64,000 nt of DNA from CBDANZ01 sp965197865 (GCA_965197865.1 CBDANZ010000004.1:124001-188000); one strand, 5' to 3'; numbered from the stretch's first letter, positions 53,286-62,508 are shown. Program-made: numbers and translations. The notes: generated by a model not told the origin, from the letters alone.

Positions 53286-54684
53286 GCTGTTGAAATTTAA
53301 AGCGGCGGCTCCCTGCTGGTCGTGATAGACGGCCGGTGGGAAAACCTGGGGCTGAAGCCCCCAGAAAGGAGCCGCCATGAAGAAGTTTGGCACAGGCGTT
53401 CGTGGGCGCCAATCAGCATTGCCGGCACCACGGCACCTTCCATTGGTCGACATCCTGGTCGATGCACAGGCCGAGCTCCAAGAGCTGGTCGTCGCGTCGG
53501 GCCTGAAGGTCCTCGCGGCGATGTTGGAAGCGGATCGCGTGGCCGTGTGCGGTCCGCGGTATGCGCATCAGCCCGCGCGGCGGGCGTCTCGGGCGGGCCA
53601 TGCGCCCAGCGAAGTCGTGCTGGGGGGCCGCAAGGTCGCCCTGCGTCGGCCGCGGGTGCGGCGCGACGGGCAGGAGGTCGCGCTGCCATCCGTCCAGGCC
53701 TTTACGAACACGGATCCGCTCACCCGGCGCGTGGTCGAACAGATGCTCATCGGCGTGGCCACGCGCCAGTATGGCCGGAGTCTAGAACCGCTGGGGGCCG
53801 ACGTCCGCACGCGGGGCACAAGCAAGAGTGCCGTGAGTCGGCGGTTTGTGGCGCAGACGCAGGCGCAACTCGATGCGTGGCGGGCAACGCCGCTCGACGA
53901 CCTCGAGCTGGTGGCGCTACTGATCGATGGGGTCCACGTCGGCGGCCACTGCATCGTCGTGGCGCTGGGCCTCGATAAAACGGGCGCCAAACACCCGCTG
54001 GGCCTCTGGGAAGGGTCAGCGGAGAACACGACCGTGTGTCAGGGCTTGCTGACCAATCTGCAGAGCCGTGGGCTGCGGACCGACCGCAGTCTGCTCGTCA
54101 TCCTCGATGGAGCGCAAGCGCTCCACACTGCGGTGATGCAGACCTTCGGCCCCGCAGCCCTGGTACAACGATGCCAGGTGCATAAACGGCGCAACGTGCT
54201 CGAGTATCTGCCCGAGGCCCAGCGTCCGTGGGTGAAGGCGACCCTCACGCGCGCCTATACGCACACCGACATCAAGGCGGCCCGGCGCTTGTTGCAGGAC
54301 TTGGCCCGGCGGGTGGACGTCGATTATCCGAGTGCAGCCGCCAGCATACGGGAAGGGCTCGACGAGACGCTCACCGTAGTCGAGTTGCCGCTCTCGGAGC
54401 GGCTCCGCCGATCGCTGGCGACGACCAACGCCGTCGAGAGCCTCCTGAGCCGGACACGCCACGTGAAGCGGAACGTGAAACGCTGGCGCGGGGGTACGAT
54501 GGTGCTCCGCTGGGTCGCTGCCGGTGTGCTGGAAGCGGCCAAAGGATTCCGGCGGGTGAAGGGGTGTAAGGACATGCCCGTGCTGGTCGCCGCGTTGCGA
54601 GCACGTGACGCTCAGCTGGGGCTCGATGAATCGTCGGGGATGGTTGCGTAGTCGTCACCCGAGCCGCCGCTGAATTTCAACAGC
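53286..54684 (+). mobile_element. IS256-family element (fourth type)
   Basis: Ends GCTGTTGAAATTTAAAGCGG (53286) and CCGCTGAATTTCAACAGC (ending 54684) form inverted repeats of ~25 bp around one transposase gene. No target duplication is recognised. Confidence 0.85.
53377..54651 (+). CDS. IS256-family transposase (fourth type)
   Basis: 424 residues, start preceded by AAAGGAG. Blocks: VALRRPRVRRDGQEVALPSV, YGRSLEPLGADVRTRGTSKS, first Asp in VALLIDGVHVGGH, second in LLVILDGAQALHTAV, QRCQVHKRRNVLEYLPE and the glutamate in TTNAVESLLSRTRHVKRN. Intact. Confidence 0.95.
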   Translation: MKKFGTGVRGRQSALPAPRHLPLVDILVDAQAELQELVVASGLKVLAAMLEADRVAVCGPRYAHQPARRASRAGHAPSEVVLGGRKVALRRPRVRRDGQEVALPSVQAFTNTDPLTRRVVEQMLIGVATRQYGRSLEPLGADVRTRGTSKSAVSRRFVAQTQAQLDAWRATPLDDLELVALLIDGVHVGGHCIVVALGLDKTGAKHPLGLWEGSAENTTVCQGLLTNLQSRGLRTDRSLLVILDGAQALHTAVMQTFGPAALVQRCQVHKRRNVLEYLPEAQRPWVKATLTRAYTHTDIKAARRLLQDLARRVDVDYPSAAASIREGLDETLTVVELPLSERLRRSLATTNAVESLLSRTRHVKRNVKRWRGGTMVLRWVAAGVLEAAKGFRRVKGCKDMPVLVAALRARDAQLGLDESSGMVA

Positions 54685-54890
54685 GGATGGGACAAGCCCG
54701 GAGGAGCTCCTCATCGACGGAGCCCGTCATGTAGGCCAGCATAGTCTTCCAGTCCATCATCGCGCCTCATACTGCGTGCGTCTCAAACGCTCGTCCGTAT
54801 CCACGACAGCGCCTGGCCGAACCTAGCCCGAGCCTAGCAACCCCGAAACTGTTCGGGGAGAACACATTCGGATTACTTGACCCTACCAGC

Positions 54891-55400
54891 TTGGAGGACG
54901 AGATCATCGCGGCGTTGCCGCCCACGATGAAGGCGAACGGGCAGGTGTACACCCCCTACTCGTGCCTCGCGTTTGACATAACGGCGACCGGGACCGCGGC
55001 GACGGACATCGAGCACATCGTGGCGCTGGCGGAGACGCACGACAGCGGCATCGCCGACGAGCGGCGCCGGGACCTTGCCAGTGACCTCGACAACCTCACG
55101 ATCGCGGATCCGACGGTGAACCGGTCGCAGAAAAGCGACCGGGACGCGGCCCAATGGATGCCAGCCAGACACGGCGCGTGGTTCGCGGAGCGGGTGATCC
55201 AGGTCAAGCTGGAATACGGGTTGAGCGTCGATCCTGCCGAGCGGGACGCGCTCGAGGCGCTCCTTGCGGGCGGAGAAGCGCAGTTGAACTGTGTCGATGG
55301 CACGCCGGTGCCGGCGCTGCCGCTGATTGGGCAGTTGCTGCTCGGAGTGGGCCTGCTGGGTGGCGGCGCGCGGCAGCTGTATCGGTGGACGAGTGGCTGA
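54891..55400 (+). CDS. HNH-type (DUF1524-like) nuclease with C-terminal sorting-type tail
   Basis: 169 residues from a TTG at 54891; the frame is open further upstream to about 54831, so the true start and any signal peptide are unresolved. The core YTPYSCLAFDITATGTAATD, DIEHIVALAETHDSG and LDNLTIADPTVNRSQKSDRD gives an H-x-N style active site of the GmrSD/DUF1524 nuclease group (His in DIEHIV, Asn in LDNLT, KSDRD). The C-terminus TPVPALPLIGQLLLGVGLLG followed by GGARQLYRW looks like a PEP-CTERM/IPTL-type sorting tail: short motif, membrane helix, basic end. Probably an exported nuclease-fold protein. Confidence 0.65.
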   Translation: MEDEIIAALPPTMKANGQVYTPYSCLAFDITATGTAATDIEHIVALAETHDSGIADERRRDLASDLDNLTIADPTVNRSQKSDRDAAQWMPARHGAWFAERVIQVKLEYGLSVDPAERDALEALLAGGEAQLNCVDGTPVPALPLIGQLLLGVGLLGGGARQLYRWTSG

Positions 55401-55528
55401 TCAGCGAGGTGCGGGGGTAGGGTATGGGGGCGTACGAAGACCGATCTGACAGGCTTAACGCTCACAATCGCCCCAACGATGCCGCTGGCGCGCTGGGGGT
55501 AGCTTCGGCCAGTCTTGGAGGACATGCC

Positions 55529-57103
55529 ATGTTGATTCTGCGGTTCGCTCTCTTGTGTTCGCTGCCCGGATTGCTCCTGCCGTCGCCAGCGGCCGCACAG
55601 CGATGGGACGATCTTGAAGACGCGCTCGAAGGTCGTGAGTTGGTCCTCCGGCCCACCTTCGAGGGTCGCCGAAAGGTCTACCTCGACGCAGAAGACGATC
55701 GCGTCTTCGTGCTCCACCGGGGGGACCGCCTCTTCCCACTGCGCGAAAGCGAGACGGTGCGAATTACCGACGCGGACCCGGAAGACGACCACATCGAACT
55801 CGAGCTGCAGAGTGCCCGTCTCGGCCGTGGCCGTGTGGACGTCTACGGCCCGGCGCCGTCGGCGCAGGACTTTGAGCGCTGGCTCGACGAGGTGTTCGAG
55901 GTGACGACGGCCGAGGCTGATTTCCAGCGGTACATCGGAAACAGGCAGAGCCAGACGCTCCACATCCGCGGGGCTAATCACCTACCTGAGATGGCTGACC
56001 GACAGCCGTTTGCGACCGAACCCGATGCCCTCGCCAGCGGTTACACCCCTTGCGGTGTCTGTTTTGTCCAGACGCCCGATGTCTCGGACTACGAGACCGA
56101 GCGGTCACTCGCGATGATGTCACTACAACAGGTACAGTCAACCTACTCTCCACTCGTCGACACGGAGATGCAGGAGTACCTGGAGGGTGTCGGGGAACGG
56201 GTTCTCGACAGCTGGCCGGTTCCGCTCAAGGGCTACCGGTACCGGTTCCAGGTTGTCGACTCGGACGACGTGAATGCGTTCGCGGTGCCGACCGGGTACA
56301 TCTTCATGACTCGGGGCCTGCTGCAATCGCTTGAGAGCGACAACGAAGTGGCGGCGATCCTCGCCCACGAGATTGCCCACGTGGAGAGCCGGCACAGTTA
56401 CCGCATCTGGCGAAACGCGCAACGGGCATCGACCATTGCCGGGATTGTGGGCCTCTTCGCCGGAGGCACCGACAACAACGTTGACGACATCGTCGCCATC
56501 ATGACCTCCTTTACCGCCAACCTGTTCATGGCGGGTCACGGGCGAGACCGTGAACGCGAAGCGGACCTGTTCGCAAGCTTCTACCTTACCGAGACGGATG
56601 TCGGCGACCGGCCGCTGCTGAATTCGCTCCGCAAACTCAAGTTCGCCCGCGACGCCCATGACCCGTTTGGCGAAGGGGGCGGCGGGCTGTTCGCGACGCA
56701 TCCCCATATCGAGGAGCGCCTCGCCAGGGCCGGTGCGACCACCACGGCGTCGTTTCTTGAGGAGAACGTCTTCCAGGGTGTGACGGACAACGGCGAACTG
56801 GTCGCCACCCTCCGTTTCGATGTGCAGCGGCTGTTCCAGAACGAGTTAGACGTCATCGCGACGCTCTCGACCACTCCAGAGCTGAGCGAAGAGGACGACG
56901 TCAACACGATCAACGTTCGAGTCGCGGGGCAACGGATTCAACTGCGTGAGCGAACCGCAGAAAAGATCTTTCCGAGCGATGAAGTCTCAGCCGTGTTCGG
57001 CAACGACGATGCGCGTGGGCTGATCGAAGGGCCGATCGAGTCGGTAGAGCTCGACTTGCGTAATGTCGACCGTTGGGAACGGATCGGCACCGTGGCCCGC
57101 TAG
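55529..57103 (+). CDS. M48-family metalloprotease, exported
   Basis: 524 residues from ATG 55529 (GGAGGA upstream); the longer frame from 55424 is rejected. A signal peptide (LRFALLCSLPGLLLPSPAAAQ) is followed by ~200 residues of unknown type, then the M48 core: FAVPTGYIFMTRGLL, ILAHEIAHVESRH (zinc HExxH with catalytic Glu) and DREREADLFAS (third ligand). About 150 C-terminal residues are beta-rich. BepA/LoiP-type relatives act in outer-membrane quality control. Frame intact. Confidence 0.9.
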   Translation: MLILRFALLCSLPGLLLPSPAAAQRWDDLEDALEGRELVLRPTFEGRRKVYLDAEDDRVFVLHRGDRLFPLRESETVRITDADPEDDHIELELQSARLGRGRVDVYGPAPSAQDFERWLDEVFEVTTAEADFQRYIGNRQSQTLHIRGANHLPEMADRQPFATEPDALASGYTPCGVCFVQTPDVSDYETERSLAMMSLQQVQSTYSPLVDTEMQEYLEGVGERVLDSWPVPLKGYRYRFQVVDSDDVNAFAVPTGYIFMTRGLLQSLESDNEVAAILAHEIAHVESRHSYRIWRNAQRASTIAGIVGLFAGGTDNNVDDIVAIMTSFTANLFMAGHGRDREREADLFASFYLTETDVGDRPLLNSLRKLKFARDAHDPFGEGGGGLFATHPHIEERLARAGATTTASFLEENVFQGVTDNGELVATLRFDVQRLFQNELDVIATLSTTPELSEEDDVNTINVRVAGQRIQLRERTAEKIFPSDEVSAVFGNDDARGLIEGPIESVELDLRNVDRWERIGTVAR

Positions 57104-57140
57104 TTGTCTGAGCTTCTCCGACGTCAGGAACGGATTACTG

Positions 57141-57212
57141 TGTCGCAAACGACCGTTTACGACACAGGCTGATCGGCGACGCCCGCGTCCCGAAGGTGGA
57201 CGGCAATCGTGC
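57141..57212 (+). other. Tn3-type res site, copy 3, with decayed resolvase start
   Basis: The palindrome at 57141-57164 (TGTCGCAAACG/CGTTTACGACA) is identical to copy 1. The following bases resemble resolvase codons (TGATCGGCGACGCCCGCGT) but the ATG is AGG, and homology ends after about 45 bases. Confidence 0.75.
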
Positions 57213-57235
57213 ATCGACGAGCCAGCCCGTGGAAC

Positions 57236-57667
57236 TTACGTGTCGCCGCGCAGCAGGGCAAGGCCCTGCGTGCCCGCCAACAGCGGCAGCGCGGCGTTGA
57301 TGAACCCCCACACCAAGTCGATGGTATCCGTCCCGACGGCGGTGAACTCTGGACTCAGGAGATTGAACCAGTTCCAGAAAAACAGGATGCCCACAAAGAG
57401 GAATCCGTAGAACAGCACATGAGCGGCCAGGCACTCGCGCGTGATCGGCGCCCCACCGTCGTGGGCCACGCTTCTTTTGCGAATGTAGCCGTAGATGACG
57501 CCCAGCACGACCGCCAGCGCCTCGAGCGGGTCAATGATGCGCCACATCGGGCTGTACGGACTGGCGGCGCTGGACACGTGATACAGCGGCTCGATGATCG
57601 TGTGGACGGCGACCACCGCCCCAATCGCAATAAGCACGACGCCGACGATTCGCTTGAGCATCTCCAT
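57236..57667 (-). CDS. small integral membrane protein, uncharacterised
   Basis: 143 residues from ATG 57667 (a GTG at 57682 is also possible). Four predicted membrane helices: IVGVVLIAIGAVVAVHTII, PLEALAVVLGVIYGYI, HVLFYGFLFVGILFFWNWF, and LVWGFINAALPLLAGTQGL. The family is unknown. It sits between a resolvase 5' remnant and a resolvase 3' remnant, on the opposite strand, so it may have been inserted there as cargo. Confidence 0.6.
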   Translation of the reverse strand: MEMLKRIVGVVLIAIGAVVAVHTIIEPLYHVSSAASPYSPMWRIIDPLEALAVVLGVIYGYIRKRSVAHDGGAPITRECLAAHVLFYGFLFVGILFFWNWFNLLSPEFTAVGTDTIDLVWGFINAALPLLAGTQGLALLRGDT

Positions 57668-57995
57668 CTGGTTGACCCTCACGTGATTGGTTCACTGGAT
57701 GCGGCGAGCATGCACCACCCCGCTCACTCCAGCTCAAGACGATCGAGGAACTCCCAAAAGCGCTCGAGCTAGATGGAGCGAAACCCTTCCTCGACCACGT
57801 CGATTGTGTTCCACAAGATTAGGGCCTGTTAACACTATTGGTCCGGTCGTGCTCTCGCGCTCTCGCGAGTGCTGGATAGTCCCCCCGCCTCCACGATCTA
57901 CAATTTCGGTCGTGTCCCACTGCCCTTCGCATACCGTTGCGGGCCAGCCCCGCCGGGGTTGATGCCGAAGACGAGGCGGCCGGCGGCGGTGGGGG

Positions 57996-58110
57996 TGTCG
58001 AAAGCCCAGGTGCGGCTTGGCGGGCCGCGATGGCGCACCGCGACACGCCCGTGTCAGCGCTCTGCCGTGAACTCGGGATCACCCCCGTGACGCTCTACAG
58101 GTACATCTGG
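57996..58110 (+). pseudogene. serine resolvase C-terminal fragment
   Basis: VSKAQVRLGG in one frame, then AMAHRDTPVSALCRELGITP and VTLYRYIWPQ in another, form the C-terminal helix-turn-helix of Tn3-family resolvases (K-x-Q-V..A, CRELGITxxTLYRY). It lies 830 bases after res copy 3 and may be the other end of the same resolvase gene. The 300 bases before it (57683-57995) hold no recognisable gene. Confidence 0.65.
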
Positions 58111-58278
58111 CCGCAGAGTCCGGAGGATGGCGACGACGGAAACCTCACGCTACTTGCCCGACTACTTCCCCTTCACAGGCCGTGACCATGCGCACCCTCG
58201 CGCGGGTGGCGCGGCCGGTTGCACAGACCATCCGCCTCCGGGTCGGTTTTCTCTCATGTGGCCTTTCCGCAGCCGCCG

Positions 58279-59604
58279 TTACGGATTCCCGACTTTAAAC
58301 GAACCTTGGGTTTGAGGTGCGGACGGTTCCGTTGGTCCGCTCGTTGCGCTGACGTGCAGCGACTCAAGCCCGCGCAGCACGGCATTGCTCCGAAACCTCG
58401 GCGCGCCGCCGAGCGTTCGCATCGACGTGAAACGCTCCAGCAGCATCCCGATGGCGGTCCGCGCCTGCAACCGAGCTAACTGCGCGCCGATACAGTGGTG
58501 GATCCCCTCTCCGAATGCCAGATGACGGGTTCCGCGCCGGCCGATGTCGAATTCGTCGGCGCGCTCGAACACCTCGGGGTCGCGGTTGGCCGCGCCGATC
58601 AAGAGGATCAGGCTGTTGCCAGGCTGAATCGGGACTTCCCCGATCTCGCAGTGTTCCACCGCCACCCGGAAGTCGCATTGCACTGGGCTGTCGAAACGCA
58701 GCATCTCCTCCACCGCCGCGTCGATGTCCCCGGGCTCTTCGCGCAGGCGCTCGAGTTGAGCCGGATGCGTGAGTAACGCCAATATGCCGTTCCCGATCAG
58801 GTTCGCCGTGGTCTCGTTGCCGGCCATGAGCAGCACGCGGAGCATGTCGAACGCTTCCTCCGGGGTCATCCGCTCGCCGCGCTCGTTGCCTCGCGCCAAG
58901 ACACTGATGATGTCGTCCCGCGGGTCCGCGCGCCGCGCTTCCAGGATCGGCGCGAAAATCTCGTCCATCGCCCGGCCCGCGGCCCTCGCGCCCGCCCGCT
59001 CGCGCGCGGTGACCGTCAACTCCAGCAGCCGGGCGCGCTGCTTCGACCACACCTCGAAACGCCTGAGGCTTTCCGGCGGTACGCCCAGCATCCACGTGAT
59101 GACTCGCAGGGGTAGCGGCTGTGCAACGTCCCGGACGAGATCGAAGCTCGCCGGCGTGGCGACGTGCTCCAGCAGCTCCGCGGTGAGGGTCCGTATCTGC
59201 GGTTCGAGCGCCTCGACCGCCCGGGGGGTAAACGCCTCGTTGACCAACCGGCGAAACCGCGTGTGGTCCGGCGGATCGACCAGGAGCCGGCTGTAGTCGT
59301 CGGGGCCGGCCGGAAGTGCGCCAATACCCCGGGGCGCCGCCTCTCGCCGCCGTGGATCGTTCGAGAATCGCCGGTGGTCACGCAGTACGGCGTCGACATC
59401 AGCATACCGCGTCAACACCCAGGCGTGGGTCAGGAGGCTGCGGTGCACCGGGCTGCGCGCGCGCAAAGCCGCGTACGTCGGGTAGGGGTCCTGTGTGATC
59501 GCGTCGGCGAACGGGTTGTACGCAACGCGATGGCGTATCCGTTCGGTCAGTACCAGGGAGTGGGTGAGCAATGGCCGAATCGTGGCCTCCAAGAGGCGTG
59601 TCAT
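58279..59604 (-). CDS. cytochrome P450
   Basis: 441 residues from ATG 59604; the open frame continues to 59823 but enters unrelated DNA. Soluble bacterial P450 (haem-thiolate monooxygenase). Motifs: VDPPDHTRFRRLVNEAFTPR (helix C region), LLMAGNETTANLIGNG (I helix with the oxygen-activating T), EEMLRFDSP (ExxR) and FGEGIHHCIGAQLAR (Cys haem ligand). CYP-family and substrate cannot be told. No ferredoxin or reductase gene is adjacent, so redox partners must be elsewhere. Confidence 0.9.
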   Translation of the reverse strand: MTRLLEATIRPLLTHSLVLTERIRHRVAYNPFADAITQDPYPTYAALRARSPVHRSLLTHAWVLTRYADVDAVLRDHRRFSNDPRRREAAPRGIGALPAGPDDYSRLLVDPPDHTRFRRLVNEAFTPRAVEALEPQIRTLTAELLEHVATPASFDLVRDVAQPLPLRVITWMLGVPPESLRRFEVWSKQRARLLELTVTARERAGARAAGRAMDEIFAPILEARRADPRDDIISVLARGNERGERMTPEEAFDMLRVLLMAGNETTANLIGNGILALLTHPAQLERLREEPGDIDAAVEEMLRFDSPVQCDFRVAVEHCEIGEVPIQPGNSLILLIGAANRDPEVFERADEFDIGRRGTRHLAFGEGIHHCIGAQLARLQARTAIGMLLERFTSMRTLGGAPRFRSNAVLRGLESLHVSATSGPTEPSAPQTQGSFKVGNP

Positions 59605-59715
59605 TGGGAAATCATCGTCACCGGTGAGCACCCGGGGTTCTGCGGCAGGGGCATGGTCGGCGGAAGCGAGTGTAGCCTGTCGCGCTTCGTCGGTCCTGTT
59701 TTTTAAGCCTTTCGT

Positions 59716-59893
59716 TCTTCGCCCGGGGCGCAACACGTGGCAGGGAGTCGTCGGGAAGGGGGTCCGTGAACGCATCCTCGGCCTGTGCCGCGAGTGCGCT
59801 GCGATCGACGAGGAACAGGACACGAATGACGACGCCGGTCTCGAACAAGCGTTTCACGAACGCCACTCCGTGCGCGTCTTGCCTTCTGGAAGG
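59716..59893 (-). pseudogene. type I restriction enzyme HsdR helicase scrap
   Basis: The minus strand encodes GKTRT (Walker A end), then in another frame AFVKRLFETGVVIRVLFLVD followed by RSALAAQAEDAFTD. This is the motif I-Ia region of HsdR translocases. Only ~55 residues remain, with one frameshift. The rest of the system is absent. Confidence 0.65.
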
Positions 59894-60228
59894 GCAAGGA
59901 ACCCTTCTGACAACACGCGACAAAGACCTGTTCGCGCGGAACATCGAACAGGCGCAGACGTTCGCGGCCGACATGGGCGACGAGTGGATCAGCTTCGCGG
60001 CCGACGACGACTTGCCTCATATCGCCGACCTGGATCCTTCGGCTTTCACCCGTACCCGGCTGACGACACCCGCCTCCGCGCGCCGTAGGACGCGCCAGCG
60101 ATCGCGTTCCTGAAAGAACACACGATCGAATATTAGAGCGAGCACACCGAAAGCACGACGGCAACGCGCCACCGATGCTCGTTCATGGCCGCACGGAGCT
60201 TGTCGTTCGGCGCCGCGAGGACGGAGCC

Positions 60229-60603
60229 TTATTTCGTTGTTCCGTGGGCCGTGAGCAGCAGTGCCAGCGCGTAGATAATCCCGATGGCCGGAACCACCGA
60301 GAAGGCTAGCGCAAGCTCCCAATCGCCCCGCACGCTGCCAGCAGCAATCAGCTGCGCAAGGCCCAGGTCGGCGCTCACGTTCGCCGTCAGGAGCGCCACT
60401 AGGGCGAGGATCGACGTCGTGGCGAGAGGGGGCCGCAACACGAGCAGAAGCACGCCTGCTGCACCCAAAGGGTGCAGCAAGATCAAGAGCAGCCGTTGCC
60501 AGACGTCCCCACCGTCTGCGAATGCGCCGACCAGAGACGTGAGTCCTACGAAGGCAGCGTGGATCACAGCAAGCACCGTCACCGAAGTTCGGAAGATGGT
60601 CAT
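60229..60603 (-). CDS. small integral membrane protein, uncharacterised
   Basis: 124 residues with about four helices: VTVLAVIHAAFVGLTSLVGA, LLLILLHPLGAAGVLLLVL, TSILALVALLTANVSA, and ELALAFSVVPAIGIIYALAL. No conserved motif recognised. Between this gene and the P450, 59910-60228 holds only an unsupported open frame. Confidence 0.55.
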   Translation of the reverse strand: MTIFRTSVTVLAVIHAAFVGLTSLVGAFADGGDVWQRLLLILLHPLGAAGVLLLVLRPPLATTSILALVALLTANVSADLGLAQLIAAGSVRGDWELALAFSVVPAIGIIYALALLLTAHGTTK

Positions 60604-60880
60604 GAACCCATTGTGCGCGATCGTGAATTGAAGTCGCCGGCCGCGACCACCGGCAGACCGTCATCGCCGCCTTCTCCTCCGATGAAACTTCGCGACGACC
60701 AGTCGCTGATCGCTCCGGCGCGAGGTGTTGCCCTCGGTACGCCTTGTCTCGCTAGCGCCGTATGCTAGCTTTGCAGCCGCGCGACCTGATCGGCCGTCCG
60801 CGACGTCGCCGCAAGCGATCACCGAGGCCATCCGTCCGTGCAATCCGCCTGGCGCGTGCCGGCCGGCGCCCTCGACGGTG

Positions 60881-60905
60881 TATCGCAAACGACCGTTTAC
60901 GACAC
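60881..60905 (+). other. Tn3-type res site, copy 4
   Basis: The palindrome TATCGCAAACG/CGTTTACGACA at 60881-60904 sits directly before a resolvase ATG. An upstream block TCACCGAGGCCATCCGTCCG (about 60820) also occurs upstream of copy 2 in reverse orientation, so the two copies share a longer res region. The stretch 60604-60870 has no gene. Confidence 0.75.
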
Positions 60906-61002
60906 ATGTTGATCGGCTACGCCCGCGTCTCAAAGGCGGACGGCTCCCAGTCGCTGGCCCTGCAGCGCGACGCGCTCCGTGCCGGCGGCGCGCACGCCAA
61001 GG
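60906..61002 (+). pseudogene. serine resolvase N-terminal fragment (copy 4)
   Basis: MLIGYARVSKADGSQSLALQ followed by RDALRAGGA: catalytic serine region, then loss of homology after about 32 codons. The next 350 bases hold no clear gene. Confidence 0.8.
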
Positions 61003-61351
61003 AGCTGAGCGATGGTGTGGGGCCGCAAACAATCACCACCGGACAAACATCGATGGAACCAGGACGTTGCCGTTCCTCCCGTCTGCCTATCCCTGACGCG
61101 GGTCAGCGTCATGCATCCGCACCCACTGGCCGGCCCACCTCCGCCCTAATTGAAGAGGCCTGCGGCATCGCGGGCAATGCCCTCCTGGTCTGCGAAGGCC
61201 CGCAGGACGACCTCCGGGTTCTCTTCGTCGGGCTCTACTACCGCTGGCAGCGCCACACCTGTGGGGAATGCCGCCGGGCCCAAGCGGCTGCATTGACGCC
61301 AGCACGTTCTTCCGTGACTTCTTGGAGACACGAGACGAAGTCTTGGATAGC

Positions 61352-61864
61352 ATGTTTTCGCTGGGTACTGACACAGACGCATCCACCGCACGGGAGCATG
61401 CACTCCTCGGTACCATCCGCGCGCTCCTCCTCGCGCTTCTCTTCGTCGGCATGGTCGGCATGGGAAGTGAGCTGGTGCTCCTGGGGCACTACGAGGACAC
61501 CGTACAGCTCTTGCCGTTAATGCTGCTCGTGGCCGGCTTGGTCGTAGTGCTCTGGCAGGCCGTGCGGCCAGGCGCAGCGAGCGTGCGTGTGCTGCGGTTC
61601 GTGATGGGACTATTCGTCGCGAGCGGTCTCATCGGCGTCGGCTACCACTACACCGGCAACGCGGAGTTCGAGCGCGAGTTGTATCCGAGTATGGAGCCGA
61701 TCACGCTGTTCCGTGAGGCGCTCAGCGGTGCTACGCCCACGCTGGCACCCGGGTCGATGATGTTGCTGGGGTTCATGGGGCTGATCTACGCGCATCGCCA
61801 CCAGCGGCTGTCCAGACACGGAATCGGAGTCGAGCGTCCCATTCACCATGAGGTCAGATCATGA
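61352..61864 (+). CDS. integral membrane protein, uncharacterised, coupled to the HhH gene
   Basis: 170 residues from ATG 61352. Helices: ALLLALLFVGMVGMGSELVL, LLPLMLLVAGLVVVLWQAV, VLRFVMGLFVASGLIGVGY, and PGSMMLLGFMGLIYAHRHQ. Its TGA overlaps the next ATG (ATGA at 61861), so the two are translated together. No family recognised. Confidence 0.65.
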   Translation: MFSLGTDTDASTAREHALLGTIRALLLALLFVGMVGMGSELVLLGHYEDTVQLLPLMLLVAGLVVVLWQAVRPGAASVRVLRFVMGLFVASGLIGVGYHYTGNAEFERELYPSMEPITLFREALSGATPTLAPGSMMLLGFMGLIYAHRHQRLSRHGIGVERPIHHEVRS

Positions 61865-62508
61865 AACATCACCTTGCTTCGCCCGTCTGCGTTGCGGCCG
61901 CCGTGCTGGCCCTCGGGCTCGCTGCGCCAACGCACGCCCAAGTCGGCACGCCGGTCACAATCGTCGATGCCAACACGGCGCCGGAGAGCGATCTGGCCGA
62001 ACTGCCGCACATGACCCCGGCACTGGCCGCCGCGCTCGTCGCCGAGCGGCCGTTCCTGCGCATAGCTGACCTCGACGCTTTCCTTGCGGGCCGGTCGCTG
62101 GACGCCGCCCAGCGGACTGAGATCTACGGCCGCATGTTTGTGCACCTCAACCTCAACACCGCGTCGGACGAGGAGATCCAGATGATCCCCAATGTGGGGG
62201 CCCGGATGCTGCGGGAGTTCAGGGAATACAGGCCCTACGTGGCGCTCGCACAGTTCGAACGCGAGATCGCCAAGTACGTGGACGCCACGGAGTTGGCGCG
62301 GCTCGCGCAGTACGTGTTCGTGCCGGTGGACCTCAACACCGCGACCGACAACGCGCTCTTGTCGATTCCCAGCCTCGGCACCCGAATGCTCCGCGAGTTC
62401 AAGGAGTACCGTCCCTACGTGGCGATGGAACAGTTTCGCCGCGAGATCGGCAAGTACGTGGACGACGACGAGGTCGCCCGCTTCGAGCGGTTCGTGACTA
62501 TCAACTGA
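61861..62508 (+). CDS. exported protein with three helix-hairpin-helix repeats (ComEA-like)
   Basis: 215 residues. A signal peptide (VCVAAAVLALGLAAPTHAQ) is followed by three tandem ~70-residue units, each with a D/N-LNTA start and a hairpin: VDANTAPESDLAELPHMTPA, LNLNTASDEEIQMIPNVGAR and LNTATDNALLSIPSLGTR, the last two each followed by MLREF.EYRPYVA. HhH repeats bind DNA non-specifically, and ComEA captures incoming DNA in the periplasm. Here three repeats and no transmembrane anchor differ from classical ComEA, so a DNA-uptake role is only a possibility. Confidence 0.75.
   Translation: MKHHLASPVCVAAAVLALGLAAPTHAQVGTPVTIVDANTAPESDLAELPHMTPALAAALVAERPFLRIADLDAFLAGRSLDAAQRTEIYGRMFVHLNLNTASDEEIQMIPNVGARMLREFREYRPYVALAQFEREIAKYVDATELARLAQYVFVPVDLNTATDNALLSIPSLGTRMLREFKEYRPYVAMEQFRREIGKYVDDDEVARFERFVTIN

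Noticed and set aside
59910..60113. Plus-strand frame containing FARNIEQAQTFAADMGDEW
   Set aside because: It looks protein-like for ~45 residues, but there is no family match I can name, no good start, and an HsdR scrap runs the other way beside it.
61146..61403. Minus-strand frame ending AFADQEGIARDAAGLFN
   Set aside because: No start or domain; it overlaps the coupled membrane-protein gene and probably arises from base composition.
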